DNA from: Citrus sinensis
Lineage: Eukaryota; Streptophyta; Magnoliopsida; Sapindales; Rutaceae
Assembly: GCF_022201045.2 (NCBI RefSeq)
Contig: NC_068561.1
Location: 15,525,001 to 15,589,000 of the forward strand
Length of the DNA: 64,000 nt
Reading direction: 5' to 3'
Part shown: one piece after another, positions 1 through 9,880 of the stretch
Layout of the letters: each line of letters starts with the position of its first letter
Position numbering within the stretch: position 1 is the first letter of the stretch
The notes under the pieces: model-generated
Seen by the model: the letters and a program-made list of their open reading frames with translations, nothing else
The model's database searches: none
Told to the model about the DNA's origin: nothing
Position numbers and translations under genes: made by a program

Positions 1-563
1 CGAGCAAATTGTCTGTAACAGCTAGTTTTTAACTCAAACTACAACAACGATTCCAACTATTATTATTGAGCATGCAACTTTCATTGAGCTTTAAATTCTT
101 ATATACATCTCATTTACCCACACTTTAAAATTCCATTTGTAATCAAACACATTGTCTGTGAGAGATTTATTTTGTAATCTTTTTGAAAATCAAATTGAGA
201 GATTGTAAGTGTTGGGATACACTTGGGTTAAGAGATTGAGGATAATCTCTTGTTGTAAATGTTTATTGACACATTGGAAGTCAATTGTAAGAGTGGTTGA
301 AGCCTTGGAGGTATGCTTAGTGGAATCCTCATGTCTGGTGAGCTTGGAGGCATGGACGCAGGCACGGTTAGCCGAACCACGTAAAAATCACGTGTTTGAT
401 CTCTCCTCCCTTACTCTTTTACTATTGCGCTTGATTAAATTTATTGTTTTTGTTTTTATTAGGGCAATAGATTGAATTGTTGTGTGGTTTGCTTTGCATA
501 AGTTTTTAAAATCTCAATTCACCCCCCCTCTTGGGTTGCCTACTTATTATTTCAGCTTCAACA
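1..563 (+). repeat. LTR remnant (copia-type), left end outside window
   Basis: The stretch around 510-545 has the C-rich run and 'CTCTTGGGTTGC' text typical of the 3' end of plant copia LTRs, and it closes with TTCAACA at 563. No primer-binding site follows, so this is the end of a 3' LTR or a solo LTR rather than a 5' LTR. The left border and target duplication lie outside the window. The short reading frame at 209-475 inside it has no recognisable domain. Confidence 0.45.
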
Positions 564-608
564 ATAATAGAATTAAAATTTTAGCAATGTTAATTCCTGC
601 ACAATCAT

Positions 609-965
609 TCATGTAATACGTTTTTTTGCACTTGCACTAATGCTATGATTACAAGGAAAATACCTAGCCTTATGATTGTGCTGAAGGTTTAAAGTTCGAA
701 GAACCCATGTTCTATCTTCATTTACACAACCTCCAATTCTACCATCACAACCAAATTTTACAATATATTTTGACTTCAACACATTAGTAGATTTACTTTC
801 CGACTTGCCGCTGGCCACATGCAAATGTCATATATTTTACAATTCCATCACTCATTTTCTTACTAGTTAGTTTCTTCACAAGAAACCCTTCTTTTTTACC
901 ATAGGTTTTATGAAACGCCTATATTTCCTCGTGACTATCAAATAATATCTCACGAGTTGACACAT
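609..965 (-). pseudogene. FAR1/FHY3-related DNA-binding domain fragment (decayed)
   Basis: Read on the minus strand, this encodes pieces of the FAR1-type zinc-finger DNA-binding domain found in FAR1-related proteins and MULE transposases. There is a 'FDSHEEI' start followed by a stop, then 'AFHKTYGKKEGFLVKK', then after a frameshift 'GCDGRIGGCV', 'TWVLRTLNLQHNH' and 'KARYFPCN'. The conserved Cys and the paired His-x-His are visible. At least one in-frame stop and one frameshift break it, and no transposase or SWIM domain follows. It is either a relic of a Mutator-like transposase or a broken FAR1-related gene. Confidence 0.55.
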
Positions 966-3372
966 ATTTTTTTATTGCACATCTTCGACTCCAGCCTCAT
1001 TTTTAAAATTTTTATTTCTACAAAATAATTAACATTTGTATTGATAATAAATTATTATAAATTTTTGCAAAATTTTGGTCCAACAAAAATTGAATCCATT
1101 AAGTTTCTAAAAATTTAAATTTAAAAAATTTCTAAATCAAACAAAATTATCATTATCATTTAACTAGTAAACTGATTCCAGGAGTATTAAGCAAAATGTA
1201 GGTACATTTCTATTAATATTGATATAATAGAAAATAATATTCAAAATAAAAAATCACTCTTTATAATCAAGTAATTACCATCTTTCTGTTTTGTTTCCAA
1301 ATCTAGATCGGGCAGTACTTCCGTGTTTGGGAGAATTTGTGTAGAGTTTTGGTAGCTGGATAGAGTGAGGAAGCCTGAAGCGTGATGTTGGTAGTGGTAG
1401 CTGCAGGAGAGAAAGTGAGGATGAGTACATAAGTGAGTGAGGATGAGTTTACTTCCTCACTGTTGAGAGAGAGAATATTCATGTGAGAGAGAGAGAGAGA
1501 GCTACATGTTTCTTCTATCATTTTCTACATTTTTTTTAATATTTTCAACAATATAGAATTATTACAATGTCGAGAGAGAGAGTGATGCACGTGAATAGAT
1601 TCAACTTTTTATCATTTTTCACTTTATTTTATATTTTTTTAACAATAAAAAAGTGTAGAATGTTGAGGGAGGGAGAAAAATAAAACGGCAGCACAAATTG
1701 TTGTTTTTCTCAACCATCTCTCAATTTTTTAAACAATGACCATTTTTCTAATTTATAACACTATCTCTTAAAAGTAATACAAGAAATATGAGGTTTGAAC
1801 TCTGCTTAGTCATGTCGAAGTTAAAGAGACATCAAATTAAAAGAATGTTGTGAAATTTATCCTTTAAAATAAGAATAAAACTGAAGCAACACTACAAAAG
1901 AAAGCAAAGTGGCATGACAAGCATAAAATAGAATTACATTATGCGACTTAAAGACTACAATATTAATATAGCTATCGGCACGTGTTAGGAATTGCAAGCA
2001 ACGGGCTAAATTTATAATTTGATTAATTTGTGATATAATTTATTATAGAAAATCTTTGTAGTTCGTATAGGACCCATTTATAGATCAATTAATAATTTAC
2101 TAATATGCAACTAGATCTGTTAGATTTATGTTTAGTTTAATTAAGTGCAAATGATGGCTTACTGTTTATGAATCGTGGACATTGGACAATATATATACTT
2201 ATACAAGTATGAAAGCTTCTAGCCTAGCTATGAACAGATTTTGCTTACGTATCTGTGTACTAAATATTTACATGCCAATAAAATAAAGACAATTGATATT
2301 GACATGGATCATTTACTATAGTTTAAAACACGTCGAATCCTTTGGTAATAGCGTTACTGGCATCAAGACTAACTAAATCACATGACATTTCATGTTGATT
2401 TGTTTGATTGTTGTGTTTGAGATATTTTGATAAAAAAAAAAAAGAAACGAAAAGAGAGAATATATTCACAAATTAATAATATTGTTACTATTTAAATTAA
2501 TAATATTCACCCAAGGGTCTTCGTTATGGATTAGCTGCTCATCTTCACACTCATCTGATTTCAAGCCCTAAGATTAGAAAACTTAGAAAGAAAAAAGAAA
2601 AGAAATAAACCAAACAAATAAAAATTAAACGGTGCTTTTGGTATTAAATAAAAAATTATTGATAAAGGGCTTTCATAAGAATTTTAGATGGGTGTTAAAA
2701 AGCTCTCCTAAACTATTTTATGGGATAATATTAATCATAATCCAAATATGTGAATGATAATCCACACAAGTCCGGCCCGTATTTACTTAGTTATAACTTT
2801 TAACGCACCAAGTCGCAATATGTATTTGTAATTTTGTATTTGTAGTGGATTAGCTTTGTTCATGCACATCTTATCCTGTGGCGATTCCACTTTTCAAAAT
2901 GGCTGAGAATATGGTACCATCAGTTAAGATCACATTTTCTTTTCTCATCTAAACAGTAGGAGACACGATATCAGTAAACCTTGAATTATCAAACAAATTG
3001 CAAAAGTATCAATACTCATTACAAATTGTAAGACAATATAATGATAAAAAATTTCAGTTAGTCCTTGAAAATAGAGATGAGAGTAAGACAATAACCTCAA
3101 TCCTGTTCGTGACCTCAATTTGTGATGTGTCATAGACAAAGCAAACATGAAAAATCGAAAAGCTGGTGAGTAAAAATTAGCATCAACAGGTTTAGAATAT
3201 AAATAGTAAGCTGTACTGACGTGACGGGTCATTATTTATTATAATATATGCATGGTTTCATTAGCAAACTGTTCTTGCAAAACACAAACACAGACACAGT
3301 TACTTGTATAGTACAAATCTTTATTTGTAAATTAATTAGCCAGTGATACATGCCTATATAGTTTAGCTTTGT
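966..3372. other. AT-rich intergenic, no gene recognised
   Basis: No reading frame here shows a family signature. A short GA-rich run lies near 1486-1502. Text around 2634-2712 resembles the 'gggtgttaaaa...gctc' ends seen in the 23.7-25.1 kb repeat, which suggests a small related repeat. Confidence 0.4.
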
Positions 3373-3843
3373 TCAGACGCCGGTAATTTTGATGCTTCTG
3401 GAATGACCATGATGCTTCTTAATATCCTTTTTGGGAACGGTGACAGTGAGCGTTGAATTCGCTATATGAGCAGTTATTCTATCAACCATGGCGTTTTCAG
3501 GTAACTGAAAACGTCTAGAGAACTTGCCGACGGCAACCTCCAGGCGGTGACCCTCATCCGTCCTCTCTTCTTTCTCAATCTTCTGCTCCCCGCTTATGCA
3601 GAGGACTCTCCCGTCTTCGATTTCCACCTTCACATCGTGCTTGTGAAACCCTGAGAGATCAGCTTTGAACACGTGGCATTCCGGGGTGTCATGCCAGTCA
3701 ATCCGAGTTGGAATCATCATCGGCGGCGAAAACTGATGAACGTGCTGGAACTGGCCGCCGTTCCACATGTCATCGGATAAGGGAAACGGAGGATGATGGT
3801 ATCCTACAGCACCAGCGAATCTGCTACGGGAAATCTGAGACAT
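3373..3843 (-). CDS. Small heat-shock protein, divergent class I-like (156 aa)
   Basis: An ATP-independent holdase chaperone of the alpha-crystallin/HSP20 family, expected in the cytosol. The N-terminal arm (about residues 1-45) is His/Pro-rich and lacks the usual MSLI-type class I start. The alpha-crystallin domain follows at about 46-140, with 'DWHDTPECHVFKADLSG', 'VEIEDGRVLCISGEQ', 'GKFSRRFQLPEN' and 'STLTVTVPK'. The C-terminal I-x-I motif is present (IKI in SIKITGV). Length fits the family and the gene is intronless, as usual. The substitution of 'NSTLTVTV' for the usual 'NGVLTVTV' and the divergent arm set it apart from the canonical paralogue at 5579. A TATA-like box lies about 65 bp upstream, but no convincing heat-shock element was seen, so heat induction is unproven. 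Confidence 0.88.
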   Translation of the reverse strand: MSQISRSRFAGAVGYHHPPFPLSDDMWNGGQFQHVHQFSPPMMIPTRIDWHDTPECHVFKADLSGFHKHDVKVEIEDGRVLCISGEQKIEKEERTDEGHRLEVAVGKFSRRFQLPENAMVDRITAHIANSTLTVTVPKKDIKKHHGHSRSIKITGV

Positions 3844-3908
3844 ATTGTTGTTTTGTAAATTAATTAATTTTTTTATGTATGCTGTGGAAGGGAAATGGTG
3901 AAGCTATA

Positions 3909-3914
3909 CTTATA
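3909..3914 (-). promoter_or_regulatory. TATA box of the divergent sHSP gene
   Basis: Minus-strand CTATAAGTAT sits about 65 bp upstream of the ATG at 3843, a normal spacing for a short leader. Confidence 0.4.
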
Positions 3915-4098
3915 GCCAGGGAATTTATACAAAGTATGGTGTTTCTTGGCATCAGTGAAAGGAAGCATATGATAAATCGTATAAGAATGAAGAATTGGAC
4001 CAGCTTAGATTTTAGATTTGCGCTGGGACTAGTCCTTGTCAGAATATATGCACACTAATCTTTTAAATGTTGAGCAATAGATAAGACATGCACTACCG

Positions 4099-4100
<2 letters not shown>

Positions 4101-4129
<29 letters not shown>

Positions 4130-4130
4130 T
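4101..4130. repeat. TTA/ATT trinucleotide microsatellite
   Basis: About nine uninterrupted ATT units. The short open frames reading into it on both strands are repeat artefacts. Confidence 0.9.
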
Positions 4131-5400
4131 TAAATATGGCTACTATCACTATAGAAAAAAAAGATCTATCCTTTTTAATTGGAATTTGGATAGGAAAAGT
4201 AATAGATACCACCTGCAGCGGGCTTATCATTACCAAATTTACATCCGCAAAAAAATTATCGAACCCACATATAACTCGTTGTGGATTTTTAGTTTTTTTC
4301 AAAAATTCTCCTAGTGCAGATTTTAATAATTACCAAATCTACCTACAATCCATAATAGGTTTTGCTTATAACCTGCAGTGGCAGTAATAGCTATATATTT
4401 ATTTCAGATCATAACACCACATCTAGATTCATAATACCATATTCAAAAAATTAGATTTATCAAATATTTCTATAAAAAATAGCTTTACTATTGCATACAA
4501 ATATACAATTAACTCTACACTAAAAGTTATCTGTATGCTTGAGCTTCTTATTAGATTAGTCGCCAAATATATGCATACGTACTGTGAAAAAGAATGATGT
4601 AAATCAAGCTAGCGATAGCAATTGTGCATTTTTATAATTAAATATTTTAGTGATTAAGAAGATTAAGTTAAGTCTTGAGTAACAAATGACTCTCATTAAC
4701 TTAGTTTATAACTTTTATAATAAAATATTTTTAAATGTGACTTTAATAATTAAAATAAAATTGCAGGTCGGTAGATACCCGCCAGACTTTTTGTTAATAC
4801 CAAACCCACTTACAACTCGTAATGGATTTAAATTTGTAATATGAAATCCACTAGCGACCCGTAAAATTACCCGCAGTAGTGGGTTTTTAATGGGCGAATT
4901 TTGAAGAATTTACTAGTTTGTGAATATTGTTGCAATTCCTAAATATGGGCTAAGTCAAAATTGGCAGCCACCCTAAAAAGGCACATGGTAATGTTTTTTA
5001 ATTACGCTCTATATGCAGATTTCCCATAAAAGTATATATATCAGACCTTGTTCATCCAGATTTAGATGTGGATGCTGGTAGATGTTCGGACGTAATTTTG
5101 TCATTTTGTGTATAAAATAAAAAGTGATGGTATTTGAACAGCGGAAATCTTGACTCTTAATGGGCCTAGGCCTCTTTCTAATATGGATCAAAACTCAGCA
5201 AAGGCCACCCAATTGAATCTTCAAACCTAGAATGGTTTTAATGTCTGGGTTTAATCAATTATTGGCCCTGAGCCTAGAGCAAGGCCAGCCCATATGCTAG
5301 AACCCGTACAAATTTCCAATGATTAAGCTTTTGAAATCAAGCTCAATTAATTATAAAGCCACTGCCACGCAAGAAGAAGATGGGGGAAGGTTATAGAGGC
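4131..5400. other. Intergenic with decayed repeat text
   Basis: No gene recognised. Two stretches (about 4200-4400 and 4760-4900) share phrases such as 'acccactt/cacaactcgt(a/t)atggattt' and 'acccgcagtagtggg', suggesting diverged copies of one repeat. Borders could not be fixed. Confidence 0.35.
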
Positions 5401-5436
5401 AACAAGACACGTCCAGAAATGACCAAGATCAACCCC

Positions 5437-5449
5437 GAAACTTCAAGAG
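5437..5449 (+). promoter_or_regulatory. Heat-shock element
   Basis: GAA-ac-TTC-aa-GAg forms three alternating nGAAn units, the HSF binding pattern. It lies 18 bp upstream of the TATA box of the sHSP gene at 5579. A further GAA unit lies at 5416-5418. Confidence 0.65.
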
Positions 5450-5466
5450 CTCACCGCCTAATTCCC

Positions 5467-5474
5467 TATAAATA
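5467..5474 (+). promoter_or_regulatory. TATA box of class I sHSP gene
   Basis: TATAAATA lies 105 bp upstream of the ATG, just downstream of the heat-shock element. This is the compact layout typical of plant class I HSP20 promoters. Confidence 0.75.
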
Positions 5475-5578
5475 GCAACCCATGAGCTCCGCTCACTTCA
5501 TCAGTAAAGAGTGAAGACCCAATAGATAAATAAGCAAACGATTTCGAAGAAAGTGCTCGTCGCTTTGATTAAGCAAAA

Positions 5579-6016
5579 ATGTCTTTGATTCCATCTATAT
5601 TCGGAAACAGGAGCGTGTTCGACCCATTTTCCTCGGACGTTTGGGCGCCCCTTGGCTCCTCCAGCAATGAGGTGTCAACATTTGCCAGTGCTCAAGTCGA
5701 TTGGAAAGAAACCCCGGAAGCTCATGTTTTCAAGGCGGATCTTCCGGGGCTCAAGAAAGAGGAAGTGAAGGTTGAAGTTGAGGACGGGAGAGTCCTTCAG
5801 ATCAGCGGTGAGAGGAGCGTCGAGAAGGAAGACAAGAACGACAAATGGCGGCGTGTTGAGAGGGGCCGCGGCAAGTTCCTGAGGAGGTTCCGGTTGCCTG
5901 AGAATGCCAAGATCGATCAAGTTAAGGCATCAATGGAGAATGGTGTCCTCACCGTCACTGTTCCCAAAGTGGAGGAGAAGAAGCCTGAGGTCAAATCCAT
6001 TCAGATCACTGGTTGA
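5579..6016 (+). CDS. Class I cytosolic small heat-shock protein (145 aa)
   Basis: Canonical plant class I HSP20, a cytosolic oligomeric holdase that keeps heat-denatured proteins soluble. It starts with MSLIPS, the class I signature, followed by a short arm with '[10 protein letters not shown]'. The alpha-crystallin domain spans about residues 36-130 ('[20 protein letters not shown]', '[14 protein letters not shown]', '[16 protein letters not shown]', '[12 protein letters not shown]'). The tail carries the I-x-I motif (IQI in SIQITG). It is intronless. The heat-shock element and TATA box upstream fit strong heat induction. The arm is slightly shorter than in many 17-18 kDa members, but nothing essential is missing. 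Confidence 0.95.
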   Translation: MSLIPSIFGNRSVFDPFSSDVWAPLGSSSNEVSTFASAQVDWKETPEAHVFKADLPGLKKEEVKVEVEDGRVLQISGERSVEKEDKNDKWRRVERGRGKFLRRFRLPENAKIDQVKASMENGVLTVTVPKVEEKKPEVKSIQITG

Positions 6017-6738
6017 AACTCTCCGTTAATTGCAGCCTTTTTAATTTGGTTCTTGTTTTGTTCTGTGTGTTAATGAACGATGTGCGATTGCTGTTAAGTG
6101 TGTCGCATACTTTTGTTCATGTAATGTGTTGTCGACTGCTTTTTTAAGTAATTTTAAGTAATAAAAATATGTTGTTTTCTTGGAAGGAGAAATATATTAA
6201 TTATTAATTCATGTAACCGGGGACTTAGCCAATATTTTGGTTGTCCAAATATTGTGATAGTGCTTGTGGCAAGCTCTCAACGGAAGATGTATGGTGGTGA
6301 GCCTTACAATCTGTAAATAAGAGTTTGTCGTGGACTTCTTGTTCAAGTGCGCACACTTGAACACCCTTTGAAAGATTATTAGATAACAATATAAAATATT
6401 GCGGCTATAATGTAATTGATAATAAATTTATTTATTATAAATTGTATTCGTTTATTATAAATCGTATTCGTTCTTTCATGTGATGAAAATGTTGTGTATA
6501 GTTTAACTATTGATACAATTGAAAATTATCTTTTTTAAAATAAGCAATTGACTTACCACTTAATTTGAATAATAAAAGTATTTATATAATGCAACATAAA
6601 TAACAAATACAAATACATGATATAATTAAGGATTGATTTTGAAAATTAGATAAAAGATAAATTTTAAAAAATTATCCGTTAGAATTAGCTAGATCTACAA
6701 TTTAGAAATTAATGTTGAAAGATTGAATAATTGTATAA

Positions 6739-7354
6739 AGGAAAAAGGACAAACACACCCTCAACGTTTAGACAAAGGGACAAAAATTTCCAAACGTTTC
6801 AAAAAAGATATTTACACTCCCATTCACTAACAGAAACAGTAACTTTTAACAAAAATTACCGTTATACCATTCTAGCATATAAAAAAATATATACAAATTT
6901 AACTTGTGGTATTAATACCATAAAATTTTATTTAAATTTTAAACTTGTATATTTAACAATTCTTCACATGTTATCATTTAAACTTGTATATTTATAACTA
7001 ATTTTTTATGTTATTTATTATGGTATTAATTGAAATACAAGTTAACATTAATAACCAATTTTATTTATTTTTATTCTTGAGTAATGAATTAAATTTATTT
7101 GGCTTGAAGAGGGAATTTGATAAAAATTTAAATAGAGGAATTGGGTAATGAGGGTATATTTATAATTTTATTACTAATATATGGACAAATTGAATAATTA
7201 ACAATTTTTTTTATACGCTAGAAGGGTATAACGGTAATTTTTGTTAAAAATTACTATTTCCGTTAGTAAATAGGGGTGTAAATATCTTTTTTGAAACGTT
7301 AAAAAAAAATTTGTCCCTTTGCCTAAACGTTGGGTGTGTGTTTGTCATTTTCCC
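6739..7354. mobile_element. Non-autonomous Mutator-like (MULE/MITE) element, 616 bp
   Basis: The two ends form about 150-bp imperfect terminal inverted repeats (6739-6888 and 7205-7354). The left end begins AGGAAAAAGGACAAACAC; the right end, reverse-complemented, begins GGGAAAATGACAAACAC. An 8-bp target duplication flanks it, TTGTATAA at 6731-6738 and TTATATAA at 7355-7362. The duplicate locus near 8595 has the site only once, which fixes the borders. No transposase is encoded; the internal sequence is AT-rich filler. Long TIRs with an 8-9 bp duplication point to Mutator-like elements, though the superfamily is inferred. Confidence 0.8.
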
Positions 7355-7639
7355 TTATATAAAATGACTTTTGATTTAAGGAAGTAGTCTGAAATTCATT
7401 CACCAACTTCATAATAAAAAAATATAAAAATTGTGCTTCTGATTTAGAGCGTTAGAAAGAGGTGAAAAAGACAAAAGAATAAAGTAAATCTATCTTTCTT
7501 TTAATTGGTGTTTTTAATTTTTAAGAATCTTTTATCTTTTGTTTTTATTTTAAGTTTTATAATGTTTAAATAATTAATTAAATTATTTACAATTACACAT
7601 TTAAATTAAAATTAGCACTCATTTAAATTTTAATAAAAC

Positions 7640-8335
7640 TTTAAAAATTTAATATAAAATATTGCAACCATAATATATATAGATAACAAATTTATTTATT
7701 ATAAATTGCCTTCGTCGAAGATTTCTCGATAGTATTTTAAGTATCTCAAAATCTTTGAATGCAAATTTATCAGGTCCTTAATGAAGCACGACTGCACGCA
7801 ATTGGTTAGCACTCATTTAAAAATTAAAAAATTTTAAAAATTTAGATAATAATATAAAATATTGCAACTATAATATATATTAATAATAAATTTATTTATT
7901 ATAAATTGACTTCGACGAATACTTCTCGATGGTATTTTATGTACCTCAAATTTGCGAATGCGAATTTGTTATGAAGATGCTGTTAATGGAGTGTGACTGC
8001 TCGCATTTGGATAGCACTCATTCAAAATTTAGTATAATTTTGAAAATTTTAATAACAATATAAAAGATTGCAACTATAATATATATTAATAGCAAATTTT
8101 TTTATTATAAATTATCTTCGTCGAAGACTTCTCGATATCACAATCTTCGAATGCAAGATTCTCATGGATGTGTTGTTAATGGAGAGCGACTGCGCGCGTG
8201 CTTGATAAGTACTAATTCAAAATTTAATGTAATTTTAAAAATTTTAGATAACAATATAAAAGATTGCAACAATAAAATATATTAGTAACAAATTTATTTA
8301 TTATAAATTGTCTTAGTCGAAGACTTCTCAATAGT
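7640..8335. repeat. Tandem array, about 200-bp unit, four copies
   Basis: The marker 'aatataaaa(t/g)attgca' occurs at 7651, 7851, 8057 and 8253, giving steps of 200, 206 and 196 bp. A partial copy lies at 6388. Each unit also contains 'tttatttattataaatt', 'ttcg(t/a)cgaa.acttctcgat' and 'tagcactcatt'. Copies are well diverged. No protein is encoded. Confidence 0.8.
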
Positions 8336-8672
8336 ATTTTATGTATTGAAAATAATGTATAATTGTTTTATTATTAATACAATTGAAAATATCATTTCCA
8401 ATATGCTCAACTAATTTATCACTTAATTTGTTCTTACAGTTTGTTAATAAAAGTATTTATATAATGCAACACAAATAGCAAACATAAATACATGATTAAA
8501 TTAAGGATTTTCAAACTATATAAAGATCAATTAAAAACTTACACATTAGAATTAGCTAAGCTTACAACTTAGAAATCAATGTTGAAAGACTAAATAATTA
8601 TATAACATTACTTTTGATTTAGGGATGCAGGATAAAATTTATACACTAACTTCATGACAAAAAAATTAATAA

Positions 8673-8820
8673 GGGTTCAGATACGTTGGAGATACTATAA
8701 TGTAAAGCAGTCTCTAAAATCATTGGATGCACGTTATTATAATTATTTCAGATTTAGCTATATGCATCTAACGGTTTTGGGGCTGCTCTACGTTGGAGCA
8801 TCTCCATCGCAGCAGCTGCC
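8673..8820. mobile_element. Foldback MITE, 148 bp
   Basis: Present in copy B and absent from copy A of the surrounding duplication. AATAA flanks both sides (8668-8672 and 8821-8825). The ends pair as an imperfect inverted repeat over nearly the whole length: 'gttggagatactataatgta' near the left end corresponds to 'gatggagatgctccaacgta' read backwards from the right end. The size and the GGAGATGCT-type ends recall Tourist/Harbinger MITEs. A short open frame across it is not a gene. Confidence 0.7.
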
Positions 8821-9293
8821 AATAAATAATTGTGCTTCTGATTCATAGCATTAGAAACGGACAAAAAAGAAAAGAGACCAAAATAATCTTTTGTCTTTTG
8901 TCTTTTTTCTTTTTTCTTTATTTAAATTTTATAATTTTTTAATACTTGATCAAATTATTTAAAATTAGATATTTAAAGTAGTTCAATATAAAAATTTTTA
9001 AAATTAATTATGGTACTTTCATAATCTTATAATTTAGTTGGGACACTTCCTTAAATAATCAATCAATTTTTTTTTAAATAATCATAATAAAAATTCAAAG
9101 GCCAGCTGGGGCACATATGCTGGATACATCCTGTGTATGATACAAGACTAGAAGATGATCTACAGGTGGGAGAATTTAGGATCTCTTGTAAGTAATATTA
9201 AAAGTTCAAATTCTAAATTAATTAGACAGTGTTATGAGAAATTGTTGTTGATTATAAGGTGAGTACTCTTTGTTACACACAAGATCTTGGAAT

Positions 9294-9842
9294 TAGGATG
9301 GGCAAAAAAGTCTGAGCCGGCCCAGCCCAGACCTGTGGATTTCGGCCCGGCTTTTATACATGAGGACCTAGACAAGGGCTCCAGAAAAAAAAAAAAAAGT
9401 CCAGGCCTAGCCCACACATACTTTTTTTAAAAAAATTATAAATTAGAATAATATAACTAAAATTAAAAAAATAACACAAAAAAACTTAAATTCTTAATTT
9501 ATAAATCAATAATGATTCAAAAAAGTCAAAATTATAATATTAAACTCTCTCTTATGCGTTAATTAATTAAGAGAGTATTTGAATTAGAGAATATTTTATT
9601 AAAAAAATTAAATTTCTAAATTTTTTATTTATTATTTTACTTTAAAATATTTATTTATGATCATAACAACTTATTAATTATTAACTCATTTCAAATTTAT
9701 AATAATTTAAAATTTTTTTAAAAATAATAAAAAAATCCAAGCCCATATAGGGCTCAGCTCTAACCCAGCCCTTATTCTTACTAAAGTAGGCTTGGGCTTG
9801 GACTTAAATAAGTCCAACCCTAATCCGCTTTTTGCCATGCTA
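9294..9842. mobile_element. Non-autonomous hAT-type element, 549 bp
   Basis: Termini are TAGGATGGGCAAAAA on the left and, reverse-complemented, TAGCATGGCAAAAAG on the right, the 'TAGGGATGGCAAAAA' style of plant hAT elements. The 8-bp flanks CTTGGAAT (9286-9293) and CTTGAAAT (9843-9850) differ at one base, fitting an hAT target duplication. The subterminal regions are rich in GCCC/GGGC motifs (9305-9420 and 9735-9830), and the middle is AT-rich and non-coding. Confidence 0.8.
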
Positions 9843-9880
9843 CTTGAAATTTTGAGTGACAAGATTTTATGGGACAGTTA

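Larger units (their letters stand above)
6370..8980. repeat. Duplicated AT-rich segment flanking a ~200-bp tandem array
   Basis: The text at 6480-6738 continuing at 7355-7600 recurs at 8340-8672 continuing at 8821-8980 (shared phrases include 'aataaaagtatttatataatgcaac' split by small differences, 'attagaattagcta' and 'aattgtgcttctgat'). Copy A is interrupted by the element at 6739-7354 and copy B by the one at 8673-8820, so each copy serves as the empty site of the other. Between them lie units of about 200 bp. No coding potential. Confidence 0.75.

Noticed and set aside
6731-6997. 88-residue open frame
   Set aside because: It lies across the left inverted repeat of the 616-bp transposon and has no domain.
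7640-8335. Regular repeats as a CRISPR array
   Set aside because: Units of 200 bp, diverged along their whole length, in a plant genome; no short repeat/spacer pattern.
8654-8848. 64-residue open frame
   Set aside because: It is almost entirely the foldback MITE at 8673-8820.
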